This document shows positions 1 to 7,612 of a stretch of DNA of 19,868 bases, one piece after another. A program made the position numbers and the translations under genes. Below the pieces are notes generated by a model. That model was not told the origin of the DNA. It was given only the letters and a program-made list of their open reading frames with translations, and did not search any database. Origin of the DNA: an uncultured Clostridia bacterium (GTDB lineage: Bacteria > Bacillota > Clostridia > TANB77 > CAG-508); NCBI GenBank assembly GCA_934183045.1, contig CAKPRW010000021.1, positions 1 through 19,868 of the forward strand, written 5' to 3'. Position 1 is the first letter of the stretch. The number at the start of each line of letters is the position of its first letter.

Positions 1-2
1 AA

Positions 3-1141
3 AAAGAAAAACTCGAGAAGTTATCAAAGAACATTGACATATCTATATTTGCAAAACTACAATGTCCTAAATGTAATCGTATTTTAGGTGGTAAGGCTAC
101 TACAAAGAAAAATGGTAAGACATACTTTTACTATTATTGTAATGATTGTAAAGTTCAGTTTAAAGAAAATGTAATAAATGAGTATTTTGAACAATTTATA
201 GATGAATTAACCGAATATGACTCTGTTGTAAATCAATTTTTCTTGCCTATGATAAAGCAAAAATTTGATGAACCTAAAGAACAACTAGAAAAAGAAATAA
301 ATAATCAGAAAAACAAATTAGAAAGAATTAAAAAAGCCTATATCAATGGTGTTTTTGAATTAAAGGATATAATGAAGAAAAGAAAATAGTTGAAAATGCT
401 ATTACAGAACTTGAAAACAAATTAGATACTACTGATTGTGTAGAAGAATTAAAATTTACACCAAAAGATATTTTACTAAAAAGAGATATTTATTTTATCA
501 ATAAGATTAAGCTAAATAAAGAATATCAAGAAAGAACTAAAACTTGGAAAGATTATACACGAGAAGAACAAGCTGATTTAATAATGAGATATGTTGAAGA
601 TATTGAATTAGCTATTATAGGTACAGTAATAGCAGTAAAGCAAATTAATTTTAGAGAATCTATTTGTAAACCTTGTCAAGAGTTATTTGATAAAGGATAT
701 ATCGATACTACAAAGCCTATGATATTAGGTAATGTATTAGGAAGAGTTAGATTTAGCAACTATTTGCCAGAGGAAGAAGTTGGTGAAATAATAATGAGGT
801 TACAACAATACTATGATGTGCATTTTACAGAGGCAACATACTATGTGCAAAAGCAAATGTTTTACTTTAACTTTGTTGAAGATAATAGTGCTATTGTTAG
901 AGTGTTTCCTTTAGAGGATTATTATAAATTAGATCCAGATAATAAAATGGAAACTTATAAATTTGGAATAATCTATATTAACGAAGAAGATAAATTTCAA
1001 ATGCAAGAAATTGATACAGCATTTGATTATATCCCAGATGAAACTAATGATAGTGTAATTTATACAAAAGATACTACTCCTATTTCAGTAGGTGTTAAGC
1101 CAGTAAAATTCTGCGAAGAAAATGCTGAAACAACAAATTAA
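3..1141 (+). pseudogene. Large serine recombinase, C-terminal part, interrupted by a 1-nt deletion
   Basis: This is the C-terminal part of a large serine recombinase (site-specific integrase of a mobile element); its catalytic domain lies beyond the left edge. The first frame (from base 3) contains a recombinase zinc beta-ribbon, CPKC then CNDC, followed by a coiled-coil-like Lys/Glu stretch, and stops at TAG 387-389. The reading continues without other damage in the frame from 374 to TAA 1139-1141. Family members usually read YNEE at the join; here GATATAAT at 366-373 looks like GATTATAAT minus one T, giving the shift. The last ~185 residues form a C-terminal extension (FDKGYIDTTKP, then VRVFPLEDY) that I know from clostridial recombinases. 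An ATG at 584 is an internal codon and has no ribosome-binding site. The gene is either a recent pseudogene or carries one sequencing error. Identification is firm; inactivity is less certain. Confidence 0.82.
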
Positions 1142-1195
1142 CGTGGCACGTTTTGTTTTTACAAAGTAAAAATGAAAGTGGCGATAGTTAATTTA

Positions 1196-1305
1196 AATAA
1201 AATTTATTTGCACAAAATAAATTTTATTGCCTCGCAGAGCCCCCGAGTTATGATGGTACGTCATAACTCATAGGGGGGTAGGACTTATGGCAAAGCCAAA
1301 GTCCT
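1196..1305 (+). other. Candidate origin of transfer (oriT): three consecutive inverted repeats
   Basis: Three perfect or nearly perfect hairpins lie end to end just before the relaxase. The first has a 14-bp stem (1196-1209 with 1215-1228) and loop GCACA. The second pairs GAGTTATGA 1245-1253 with TCATAACTC 1261-1269, and it is flanked by CCCCC 1240-1244 and GGGGGG 1273-1278, which could extend it. The third pairs AGGACTT+TGGC (1280-1286, 1288-1291) with GCCA+AAGTCCT (1295-1305), with one bulged A and an AAA loop. MOBV relaxases generally nick at an inverted-repeat site close upstream of their own gene, so oriT is the natural reading. The third hairpin overlaps the upstream ATG at 1287 and may also repress relaxase expression. 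The nick site cannot be assigned from sequence alone. Confidence 0.6.
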
Positions 1306-1337
1306 CGCTACGAAGAAAATTCAAAGGAGGTGCTTTT

Positions 1338-2726
1338 ATGGAGCAAGAATTGGCATATTCTTTTCACTTGGGTAGTGATAAAAACAAAAGTAAATTAGCA
1401 AAGAAAGTTGCAAAAGGAAATGTATCTGGTACTACTTCTCTATCTAATAATGCAATTCAAAATGCAAAAGATTTATCTGATGTTAATAAACACAACTTAA
1501 GAGATTATGATAATCAAAGAGAGTTAATTAGAACAATTTATGGGACAAATGATATTGTGAATGATGTTAAGCAAGTATATTTAGATGAGTTTGAAGAAGC
1601 AAGACTAGAATATAATAACAATCAAACTCGTGAAGATAGAAAAATTGAAGATTATTTCAAAAAAGTATGCAACTCACAGAATGATATTGCTTGTGAGATT
1701 ATAATAGAACTTGGAGATATGGATTTTTGGAATGATAAAAATGAAGAATATAGATTAAAAATGATTGATGTATATAATGAACAAGTCAAAGATTTAATAA
1801 AAATTGTACCAACTTTTAAAATAGCAAATGCAACAATACACTTTGACGAAACCTCTCCTCATATGCATATTGTAGGAGTTCCAGTAGTTGAAAATTGCAC
1901 AAGAGGAATGAAAAAGCAAGTTGGAAAAAGTAAGATATTTACAAAAACTATACTAACTGAAATACAAGATAAAATGAGAAATACTTGTATTAAGTCATAT
2001 AACAAGTTCTATGATGTTGATAGTAAGCTTAAAACAAAACAAAAAGGTAGAAATCAAGATATCGATGTCAAAGATATGGGAGATTATAGAAAAATCAAAG
2101 AACAATTAGCTAAAAAGGAACAAAAGATTGAAAAAGCAAATACTCAAACTAAAGCTATTGATAATATCAGTAATGATGTAGATAAAATTTTAAATAATTT
2201 AAAACCTACTCTAATGAACAAAAATAATATGATTATTTCAAGCGAAGATGTCCAGAAATTAAAAAATTATACAAGAGAAGTAAAAGATATTACTAAAACT
2301 GTTAGAAGTGTAAATGACTTAAATATGGCGATTAGCGATTTTGAACATTCTGCTTTTGAAATAGAAAAAGAAAACCGTTTCTTAAAGTATGAAATTGAAC
2401 TAAAAGATAATGAAATTGTCGATTTAAAAAAGGAACTATCTACCAAAGATAAAATTATTAGCAAGTTACAGACTGAAAAAGAAAAGATAAAACAAGAGTT
2501 ACAGAAATTCAAAGGCTTTTGGTATAGTATTATGAGCCACTTTCATAAAAGAATTTGCTATGATAAAGATAATAATTATAAAATTGTTAGTGATGACCTA
2601 TACAAGAATGGAATATTTGACGACAATGATAATGAAATTGCTAATAATATTTATAGAAAAGTAACTATTCTAGATGAGAACAAGAAAATCAAAAATAAAA
2701 AGAAAAATAATGATATCAGATTTTAG
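1338..2726 (+). CDS. MOBV-family relaxase (Mob/Pre plasmid recombination enzyme)
   Basis: This is a mobilization relaxase that would nick oriT and lead the transferred strand of a mobilizable element. The N-terminal domain shows the MOBV signature H168-F-D-E-T-S-P-H175-M-H177, whose histidines bind the metal, preceded by the usual helical region. From about residue 240 the protein is a charged coiled coil, with a basic C-terminus. The start at 1338 is preferred over an in-frame ATG at 1287 because AAAGGAGG ends 7 nt before it, while 1287 sits inside a hairpin without a ribosome-binding site; this gives 462 residues. The preceding recombinase and inverted repeats support an integrative mobilizable element. 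No coupling protein or type IV secretion genes are visible, so it would need a helper conjugation system. Confidence 0.9.
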   Translation: MEQELAYSFHLGSDKNKSKLAKKVAKGNVSGTTSLSNNAIQNAKDLSDVNKHNLRDYDNQRELIRTIYGTNDIVNDVKQVYLDEFEEARLEYNNNQTREDRKIEDYFKKVCNSQNDIACEIIIELGDMDFWNDKNEEYRLKMIDVYNEQVKDLIKIVPTFKIANATIHFDETSPHMHIVGVPVVENCTRGMKKQVGKSKIFTKTILTEIQDKMRNTCIKSYNKFYDVDSKLKTKQKGRNQDIDVKDMGDYRKIKEQLAKKEQKIEKANTQTKAIDNISNDVDKILNNLKPTLMNKNNMIISSEDVQKLKNYTREVKDITKTVRSVNDLNMAISDFEHSAFEIEKENRFLKYEIELKDNEIVDLKKELSTKDKIISKLQTEKEKIKQELQKFKGFWYSIMSHFHKRICYDKDNNYKIVSDDLYKNGIFDDNDNEIANNIYRKVTILDENKKIKNKKKNNDIRF

Positions 2727-2741
2727 AAGGAGTAAAAAATT

Positions 2742-3041
2742 ATGGAAGAAAACAAAGTTGAAAATGTTATAAATATAATTAAAGATATGGATATAAAAGA
2801 TAAATTAAGACTAGGAATATGTTTATCTACAAGTGATTGGGCTAATATTTTATATAACAAAGCTGAAATGTATGAAAAATTTGATATTATGCTAAAAGAA
2901 GTTGATGAAGAATACAGAACCAATTTAATAAATTTTGCAAAATATAAACTTGTAATGTTTACAATGGCTAAACTTATGGAAATGGAGCAAGTCAAACGAA
3001 ATAAAATTACACTATATTTATTTAATACAATATATAATTAA
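2742..3041 (+). CDS. Small hypothetical protein behind the relaxase
   Basis: A 99-residue soluble protein that I do not recognise. It starts 15 nt after the relaxase stop behind a good ribosome-binding site (AGAAGGAG, 2726-2733) and so is probably cotranscribed with it. It is predicted mostly helical, with an acidic N-terminal half (MEENKVENVINIIKDMDIKDKLRLG), no membrane segment and no cysteine pair beyond a single Cys. A terminator-like hairpin follows at 3074-3100. By position it could be an accessory mobilization or regulatory protein, but nothing in its sequence shows this. Confidence 0.65.
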   Translation: MEENKVENVINIIKDMDIKDKLRLGICLSTSDWANILYNKAEMYEKFDIMLKEVDEEYRTNLINFAKYKLVMFTMAKLMEMEQVKRNKITLYLFNTIYN

Positions 3042-3073
3042 AAGAAATTTGTATAATAGCAATATAAATCTAA

Positions 3074-3105
3074 AAAAATGTAAAATTGCATTACATTTTT
3101 ATTAT
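3074..3105 (+). terminator. Rho-independent terminator after the relaxase operon
   Basis: A 10-bp perfect stem (AAAAATGTAA 3074-3083 with TTACATTTTT 3091-3100), loop AATTGCA, continuing into a T-rich stretch. The stem is AT-rich and therefore weak, but it lies 33 nt after the stop of the small gene. Confidence 0.6.
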
Positions 3106-3171
3106 AATTTTATTAAAAGGTTGTGAATTATAACTAATATTTTGAAGATACACAATGTTTTTGAAAAAGTA

Positions 3172-3200
3172 TTGTAAAAAAAAATTATTTATGGTATTAT
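3172..3200 (+). promoter_or_regulatory. Sigma-A-type promoter for the two small membrane-protein genes
   Basis: TTGTAA at 3172-3177 and TATTAT at 3195-3200 are separated by exactly 17 nt. The gene at 3248 starts 47 nt downstream. The spacing matches other promoters in this window. Confidence 0.6.
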
Positions 3201-3247
3201 TGCGTTAGATAATATGTTTTACTAATGATAAGAAAGGAGAATTTAGT

Positions 3248-3574
3248 ATGAATATAGCTCTTTTAATATATTCAGTAATATTTATTACTATATTATATTT
3301 AACTTGTAGTAGATATGAATATTTTCCAAATGTAATTATATATACTATAGGGATGGGATTATTACCTACATTATTTTCATTTAACGGATTTGGAAATTTG
3401 ATTATTGTTCTTTTATTTAGATTTATAATTGGGCTTATCCTAATAAAACTACTTACAATGATTAATGATTATTTCCAAAATGGAGTATATTTCTTTATTG
3501 CAGGAATCTTTTTAGAAGGATTTGTATCTAGATTTGTACTTGCTTTTGTAATAGCCTTTATATCTGCAGTATAG
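3248..3574 (+). CDS. Small multi-spanning membrane protein, unknown function
   Basis: A 108-residue, very hydrophobic protein that I do not recognise. Hydrophobic stretches at about residues 3-20, 27-43, 49-70 and 80-106 suggest three or four membrane spans; it has few charged residues. AAAGGAG at 3234-3239 gives a clear ribosome-binding site, and a promoter lies at 3172-3200. The next membrane protein begins 21 nt after its stop, so the two probably form an operon and may act together. A single mid-protein Gly-Met-Gly-Leu-Leu-Pro segment is not diagnostic. It could belong to the cargo of the mobile element, but the element's right end is not visible. Confidence 0.65.
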   Translation: MNIALLIYSVIFITILYLTCSRYEYFPNVIIYTIGMGLLPTLFSFNGFGNLIIVLLFRFIIGLILIKLLTMINDYFQNGVYFFIAGIFLEGFVSRFVLAFVIAFISAV

Positions 3575-3595
3575 AAACGAAAGGATGAAAAAATT

Positions 3596-4021
3596 ATGAG
3601 AAAGTTTATTATATTCTTTATAATAATGGTTTCTATAATGACATTTTGTTTGACTCGTTCTAACAAAATTAATGAAGAAAACGTTGTTTCTGATACAGAA
3701 CTTAAAGAATATCGAAATTCTCTAATATCTAGTTTTGAAAAATATGGATATCATTTAACAGAAGAAGAATTAAATCAAAAAGTTCAGGAATATAAGGAAA
3801 TGCAGATTAGTATAGCAAAATCTAAAGCTAAAGGTATGGATACAAAACAGGCTTTGAAAATGTCTTTAATTGTATGTTCTGTATGCTATATAATATTATT
3901 TGTAATATTCCATTTAAAAAATGCTCAATATAATGAATTATTTGGTAGTTCATTTGGTAGTGATAATACAAATGATAATATGAGAGGCTTAAGACGTTTC
4001 TTTTTTGGTAGATGGTTTTAG
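3596..4021 (+). CDS. Hypothetical membrane protein with Gly/Arg-rich C-terminus
   Basis: A 141-residue protein of unknown function. An N-terminal hydrophobic segment (residues 3-19) is either a signal anchor or an uncleaved signal. It is followed by a charged helical region (about 25-80; it includes LTEEELNQKVQEYKEMQ) and a second membrane span at about 88-107. The C-terminus is Ser/Gly/Asn-rich and ends in the basic, aromatic sequence RGLRRFFFGRWF. The two spans suggest a hairpin topology with the helical part on one face. The ribosome-binding site (AAAGGATG) is moderate, and the start lies 21 nt after the preceding membrane-protein gene, so cotranscription is likely. Confidence 0.62.
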   Translation: MRKFIIFFIIMVSIMTFCLTRSNKINEENVVSDTELKEYRNSLISSFEKYGYHLTEEELNQKVQEYKEMQISIAKSKAKGMDTKQALKMSLIVCSVCYIILFVIFHLKNAQYNELFGSSFGSDNTNDNMRGLRRFFFGRWF

Positions 4022-4049
4022 CCTTTTTTGCTTCTTAATTAACGAAAAC

Positions 4050-4080
4050 TATAATTATAATAAATTTTATTATAATTATA
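4050..4080. repeat. Perfect AT-only palindrome (15-bp arms, 1-nt centre)
   Basis: TATAATTATAATAAA (4050-4064) is the exact reverse complement of 4066-4080. It lies 29 nt after a stop codon, right before the candidate RNA gene. It could act as a weak bidirectional terminator for the gene ending at 4021, although no T-run follows, or as a protein-binding site or element-end marker. Confidence 0.5.
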
Positions 4081-4093
4081 TTTATCAAAAATA

Positions 4094-4102
4094 TGATATA
4101 CT
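4094..4102 (+). promoter_or_regulatory. Extended -10 promoter of the candidate small RNA
   Basis: TGATATACT matches the extended -10 pattern TGnTATACT. No good -35 is present at 17 nt, which an extended -10 can compensate. Transcription would start near 4109. Confidence 0.5.
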
Positions 4103-4108
4103 TTAATA

Positions 4109-4252
4109 AATTGATTGATATTTGTATCAATCGTTATGAGAGCCAAAAAGTTGTAGATAACTACTTCGTTGGCACCAATAACGTATCTATTCGAACTAAT
4201 AGAACAGATAGATACAAAAATCAATCAGAAAATAAAATCTGGTTGATTTTTT
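4109..4252 (+). ncRNA. Candidate structured small RNA or attenuator, about 145 nt
   Basis: Several hairpins follow one another and end in an intrinsic terminator. Helix 1 pairs GATTGATA 4113-4120 with TATCAATC 4125-4132. Helix 2 is layered: GTTAT 4133-4137 with ATAAC 4178-4182, GCCAA 4142-4146 with TTGGC 4169-4173, and GTAG 4153-4156 with CTAC 4161-4164. Helix 3 pairs GTATCTAT 4183-4190 with ATAGATAC 4208-4215. The terminator stem is 4217-4229 with 4238-4250 (one U-G pair) and its right arm runs into TTTTTT. The 5' arm of helix 1 could alternatively pair with AATCAATC in the terminator's left arm, as in an attenuator. I cannot match it to an RNA family. An 83-codon open frame over it (4093-4344) has no ribosome-binding site and is probably not a gene. 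Confidence 0.5.
4217..4252 (+). terminator. Intrinsic terminator of the candidate small RNA
   Basis: A 13-bp stem with a single U-G wobble (4217-4229 with 4238-4250), 8-nt loop AAATAAAA, and a T6 run at 4247-4252. Confidence 0.75.
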
Positions 4253-4370
4253 GTTTACGAAAAAATTATCCTAATTTTAAATTTCATTCTATTATTGAAA
4301 TTCCTGGGGAAAATTCCAAGACCTCATCATTGTGGCTAAACTAGCAAATAGTAAGTAGTTTTATGAAGGA

Positions 4371-4401
4371 ACTCTCTATCTCTTTGATAGAGAGTTTTTT
4401 T
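4371..4401 (+). terminator. Strong intrinsic terminator without an obvious gene before it
   Basis: ACTCTCTATC (4371-4380) pairs perfectly with GATAGAGAGT (4386-4395) around loop TCTTT, followed by T6 (4396-4401). The 118 nt between this and the previous terminator contain no gene I can support, so it probably ends read-through from upstream or marks a lost gene. Confidence 0.8.
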
Positions 4402-4437
4402 AATAGTAGGATTGGATAGACAAAGAAACAAAATAAT

Positions 4438-4473
4438 AATAGCTTAACACTTGTTATAAAGTATTAAGCTATT
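4438..4473 (-). terminator. Long inverted repeat, possible minus-strand or bidirectional terminator
   Basis: AATAGCTTAACACTT (4438-4452) pairs with 4459-4473 with one mismatch, loop GTTATA. A loosely T-rich stretch follows only when read on the minus strand. No minus-strand gene is visible in the window, so its role is uncertain. Confidence 0.35.
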
Positions 4474-4522
4474 CAACTCTTCATCTAAAACTTAATCTTA
4501 TTATTTTTATATATACTATCAT

Positions 4523-4551
4523 TTGAGAAACATATTAATTTGTGGTATAAT
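4523..4551 (+). promoter_or_regulatory. Sigma-A promoter of the lipase-like gene
   Basis: TTGAGA at 4523-4528, a 17-nt spacer, and a perfect TATAAT at 4546-4551. The leader to the start codon is about 55 nt and contains AAAGGAGG just before the ATG. Confidence 0.75.
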
Positions 4552-4613
4552 AGAGAATGAATCCGATCCGGAAATTTCAAAAAACTATTGCAAATGCAAA
4601 GGAGGATACTTAG

Positions 4614-5399
4614 ATGAAAAGATTTATTTTAAACAATGAAATCATGGGTGGAGTTGTATATAAAACTGAAAACATTGTTATGCAAAGAATTCAAGAAGGA
4701 AAAAAGCGGAAAAGATGTTATATCATTGGTAATGGACATTCATTAAATATAGATGACAATAATGTTGTTACTAAGCATGATCCAGGTATGCACGAATTTG
4801 AACCTAAAATAGATAAAGATAATGCTGTTTACGCATTTTACTTTACTTTTGAATGTTCAGGATTAGAAGAATCTAGCAGAGAAATTGCTGAATTTGTTAA
4901 TAACTTGTCAGAAGAGTATGAGCAGATTTTTTTAGTTGGCCATTCAAAATGCGGACTATGCTTATATAATGCAAGTCATTACTGTGAAAAAGATATTACA
5001 TTAGTAACTATTTCAACACCATTTAGAGGTACAATTATTGCAGATAAGGAAGCTGTCGAAAAAAAGTTAAAGTCTCGAATATTGAAAAAAGTTTACAATA
5101 TGATTTTTAGTGATCATAATGTGGATAGGGACATTATACCAAATTCACAGTTTATCCAAAATATGCAGAATGCTACTTATAAGGAACACATAAATATAAC
5201 ATCTTCATTGAAAAATATATTCAGTTGTGAAGATATTATGGATTTGTTATTATTTATTTGGGACAAAATTATGCAAATTAATGGTGACGGTTTAGTTCCT
5301 CTTAATTTTCAAAAAACAAACAGCACACGGACAATCAATGTGATATGTTCGCATTCCAATTCCTTAAGAAAGGGGATCGAAGTCATAGAAAAATTATAA
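4614..5399 (+). CDS. Alpha/beta hydrolase, lipase/PGAP1-like
   Basis: A 261-residue cytoplasmic protein with the landmarks of a serine alpha/beta hydrolase. The nucleophile elbow is G109-H-S111-K-C-G114, the following strand and loop reads ISTPFRGT (133-140) as in PGAP1-like and triacylglycerol lipases, the acid loop is GDGLVP (D225), and the likely catalytic histidine is H247 in CSHSNS. No signal peptide or membrane span is seen, so it should act inside the cell; the substrate is unknown. It has its own consensus promoter, a strong ribosome-binding site and its own terminator, so it is a single-gene unit. It is the only gene in the window that uses in-frame CGG arginine codons (4707-4709, 5328-5330), which fits recent acquisition. 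Fold assignment is good; function is open. Confidence 0.75.
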   Translation: MKRFILNNEIMGGVVYKTENIVMQRIQEGKKRKRCYIIGNGHSLNIDDNNVVTKHDPGMHEFEPKIDKDNAVYAFYFTFECSGLEESSREIAEFVNNLSEEYEQIFLVGHSKCGLCLYNASHYCEKDITLVTISTPFRGTIIADKEAVEKKLKSRILKKVYNMIFSDHNVDRDIIPNSQFIQNMQNATYKEHINITSSLKNIFSCEDIMDLLLFIWDKIMQINGDGLVPLNFQKTNSTRTINVICSHSNSLRKGIEVIEKL

Positions 5400-5424
5400 A
5401 ATAAATTTAAAACATCTAAAAAAG

Positions 5425-5462
5425 AACAAGCTATTTGTGATATAAATAGCTTGTTTGTTTTT
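5425..5462 (+). terminator. Intrinsic terminator of the lipase-like gene
   Basis: AACAAGCTATTT (5425-5436) pairs perfectly with AAATAGCTTGTT (5444-5455), loop GTGATAT, followed by a T-rich run interrupted by one G. Confidence 0.85.
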
Positions 5463-5567
5463 ATTATACTAATTTTACTATTTTTGAATTACAGGAAGGT
5501 TTAAAATATTTTATTGACAATTTATTGTGAAAAATTCATTAAATTTTTTTTGTTGATAAAATTATGG

Positions 5568-5573
5568 TATAAT
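5568..5573 (+). promoter_or_regulatory. Probable -10 element of the MFS gene
   Basis: A perfect TATAAT lies 43 nt before the start codon, but the matching -35 position is a T-run (5545-5550). A consensus TTGACA at 5514-5519 is too far away for this -10 and would need CATTAA at 5537-5542 as its partner. Either or both may be used. Confidence 0.45.
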
Positions 5574-5616
5574 TTATAAAAAACTTTTGAAAATTATTAA
5601 TTATTAGGAGCAATAA

Positions 5617-6778
5617 ATGAAAGAATATTTTTACAAAAAAGAATATAAATATATGTATTTAAGTATATTTTTTTATAACTTCGCAAATGCTTTAACAGAG
5701 TCGTTTGGAACGGTAATGCTTTATAAATCTGGAATAGCTATTTACTCAATACTACTTATATATGGTTGTAGATTTTTAATAACAGGACTAATAACTCCTT
5801 TTTTTATGACAGTGTCGCATAAAATAGGTATAGCAAAATGCATACTAATTTCAAATATATTTAGTATAATAAATTCATATTTTATGATAGATAGTAAAAG
5901 TATATACAGTAATATATATATATATATTATTTGTGATTGCAATGGGAGGTATGGGGCTTTCTAATCCATCTTCAGATGCATTATCTAGTAGATATGTAGA
6001 AAGCGAACATAGAGGGAGATTTAATAGTTTTTACTTTGTATCCAAAATATTAGGAACAGCTCTAGCAAGTTGTTTTGTTGCTTGGGGAATAATTAGTGAT
6101 AGTAAATGGATTTTGTTTAGCATAATTATAATTTCCTTTTTATTACAGTATATTGCTATTAGAAAAATCGATTATAAACCGGAAGGCAAAACAAATACAT
6201 TTAAAACAAGTATAAAGTATTTAATACATAGTAAAAATAAATATAAAGTTATCTATGTATTAAGAACAAATCATATAATAGAAAGACTTTTTGTACCACT
6301 ATACTTATATATAATATTGCAAGATTTTGTTGCATTTTCAACAGTAATGATTGTATCTTTGTTATTTCAAATTATAACTATCACTCTGATTGGAAAGTAT
6401 ACTGATAAAAATTTAGAAAAATCAAATAGCATAGTTTCTACAATAAGAGTAATTATAACAACAGTGTATTTAGCTACAAAAAATAAAATATTAATTTCTT
6501 TTAATAAAACACTAAGTGATAATTTTGAAAAAGTGTACGAAACATCAATACAAACATCGATACAAAATATTATAAAAGAAGCACAAGAAGATAATGAGTT
6601 ATTATCAGCAGTTGGACAAATGAGTTTATGCTTTACTGAAGTTTTTATATTTGCATTGTTAGCCATAATAGCAAAATTTGTTGGAGAAAACGTATTTTAT
6701 GTCATATTTATATTGTCAATAATTTCTACAATTATTATAAACATTGATATAAAATCAGAAAACAAAAAAATTTTATAA
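5617..6778 (+). pseudogene. MFS transporter, split by a frameshift at an (AT)8 tract
   Basis: A major facilitator superfamily permease of about 386 residues when both frames are joined. The first frame (5617-5964) covers roughly three N-terminal spans. The second continues from about 5930 with AMGGMGLSNPSSDALSSRY and the motif-A-like RYVESEHRGRF, and later has a second motif-A-like GKYTDK loop. The change of frame falls at an uninterrupted (AT)8 tract, 5912-5927. Adding one AT unit, or losing one base, would restore a single reading frame, so the gene may be phase-variable and currently off, or may be decaying. A GTG at 5933 lacks a plausible ribosome-binding site, so an independent second protein is unlikely. 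The substrate cannot be told. It has its own promoter region and no close partner gene. Confidence 0.72.
5912..5927. repeat. (AT)8 dinucleotide tract inside the MFS gene
   Basis: Eight uninterrupted AT units sit exactly where the transporter changes frame. Such tracts are prone to slipped-strand mispairing; a nine-unit tract would put both halves in frame. Confidence 0.7.
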
Positions 6779-6873
6779 AAAATTTGAAAGGAACACATAA
6801 AAATTAAGCGTAAAAAAACATTAAATAAATAGTACATAAAGCTATTAACTCAGAAATATTTTTAAAAATTATA

Positions 6874-6902
6874 TTGACAAATAAAAAAAGCTAATATAAT
6901 AT
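6874..6902 (+). promoter_or_regulatory. Promoter of rubrerythrin
   Basis: A consensus TTGACA (6874-6879) is followed at 17 nt by TAATAT (6897-6902); an overlapping TATAAT (6895-6900) has 15-nt spacing. The leader is long (about 110 nt) and contains ACCAAA-ATA-TTTGGT (about 6977-6992), a possible operator. I see no clear PerR or Fur box. Confidence 0.6.
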
Positions 6903-7020
6903 AAAACCAATTATTAAACTCATTAAATAAAAACAGTAGCAACAAATAAAAAATTAAACAAAAACAAACTATAACAACCAAAATATTTGGTAAAAGTTAT
7001 AAAATTAAGGAGGAATTATA

Positions 7021-7560
7021 ATGGAATTAAAAGGAAGTAAAACAGAAAAAAATTTAATGGAGGCATTTGCTGGAGAATCACAAGCAAGAAATAAATATAC
7101 ATATTTTGCAAGCAAAGCAAAAAAAGAGGGATATGAGCAAATAGCAGCTATATTCCAAGAAACAGCTGACAATGAAAAAGAACATGCAAAAATGTGGTTT
7201 AAATTATTACAAGGAGGAGAAATCAAAACAACAGCAGAAAACTTAGCAGCAGCTGCAGAAGGAGAAAACTACGAATGGACAGATATGTATGATAGAATGG
7301 CAAAAGAAGCAAAAGAAGAAGGATTTGATCACATAGCATATCTATTTACAGCAGTAGGACAAATCGAAAAAGAACATGAAGCAAGATACAAAAAATTATT
7401 AGAAAACGTAGAAGATGGAATAGTATTTAGTCGTGATGGAGATAAAATATGGAAATGTAGAAATTGTGGACACATAGTTATTGGAAAACAAGCTCCAGAA
7501 GTTTGCCCAGTTTGTAGTCATCCAAAAGCATATTTTGAAATAAAAGCAGAAAATTATTAA
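7021..7560 (+). CDS. rbr: Rubrerythrin
   Basis: A cytoplasmic non-haem iron peroxidase that reduces hydrogen peroxide in anaerobes, using electrons passed through its rubredoxin domain. The 179-residue length is normal. The N-terminal four-helix domain supplies the diiron ligands: E19, the E52-xx-H55 pair (NEKEH), E82/E85 in the loop before helix 3, and E116-xx-H119 (IEKEH). The C-terminal rubredoxin-like domain carries its iron on C146-xx-C149 and C162-xx-C165, with the expected W144 and Y171. The start is set by AAGGAGG 8 nt upstream. The gene is monocistronic, between its own promoter and terminator, so it is probably an independently regulated oxidative-stress gene. All metal ligands are present. 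Confidence 0.96.
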   Translation: MELKGSKTEKNLMEAFAGESQARNKYTYFASKAKKEGYEQIAAIFQETADNEKEHAKMWFKLLQGGEIKTTAENLAAAAEGENYEWTDMYDRMAKEAKEEGFDHIAYLFTAVGQIEKEHEARYKKLLENVEDGIVFSRDGDKIWKCRNCGHIVIGKQAPEVCPVCSHPKAYFEIKAENY

Positions 7561-7570
7561 TAATAATCAT

Positions 7571-7612
7571 AAAAAAGACTTTATTCAATAATGAATAGAG
7601 TCTTTTTTATTC
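7571..7612 (+). terminator. Intrinsic terminator of rubrerythrin
   Basis: AAAAAAGACT with TATTCA pairs with TGAATA and AGTCTTTTTT around loop ATAA, giving a long hairpin that ends in T6. It starts 10 nt after the stop codon. Confidence 0.85.

Noticed and set aside
1287..1337. Upstream ATG of the relaxase
   Set aside because: It lies inside a hairpin without a ribosome-binding site, while ATG 1338 has AAAGGAGG at ideal spacing.
4093..4344. 83-codon open frame over the candidate small RNA
   Set aside because: It has no Shine-Dalgarno site, contains a terminator hairpin, and shows no protein family resemblance.
6977..6992. Possible PerR or Fur operator before rubrerythrin
   Set aside because: The short inverted repeat does not match the known PerR or Fur box; kept only as an unassigned repeat in the promoter entry.
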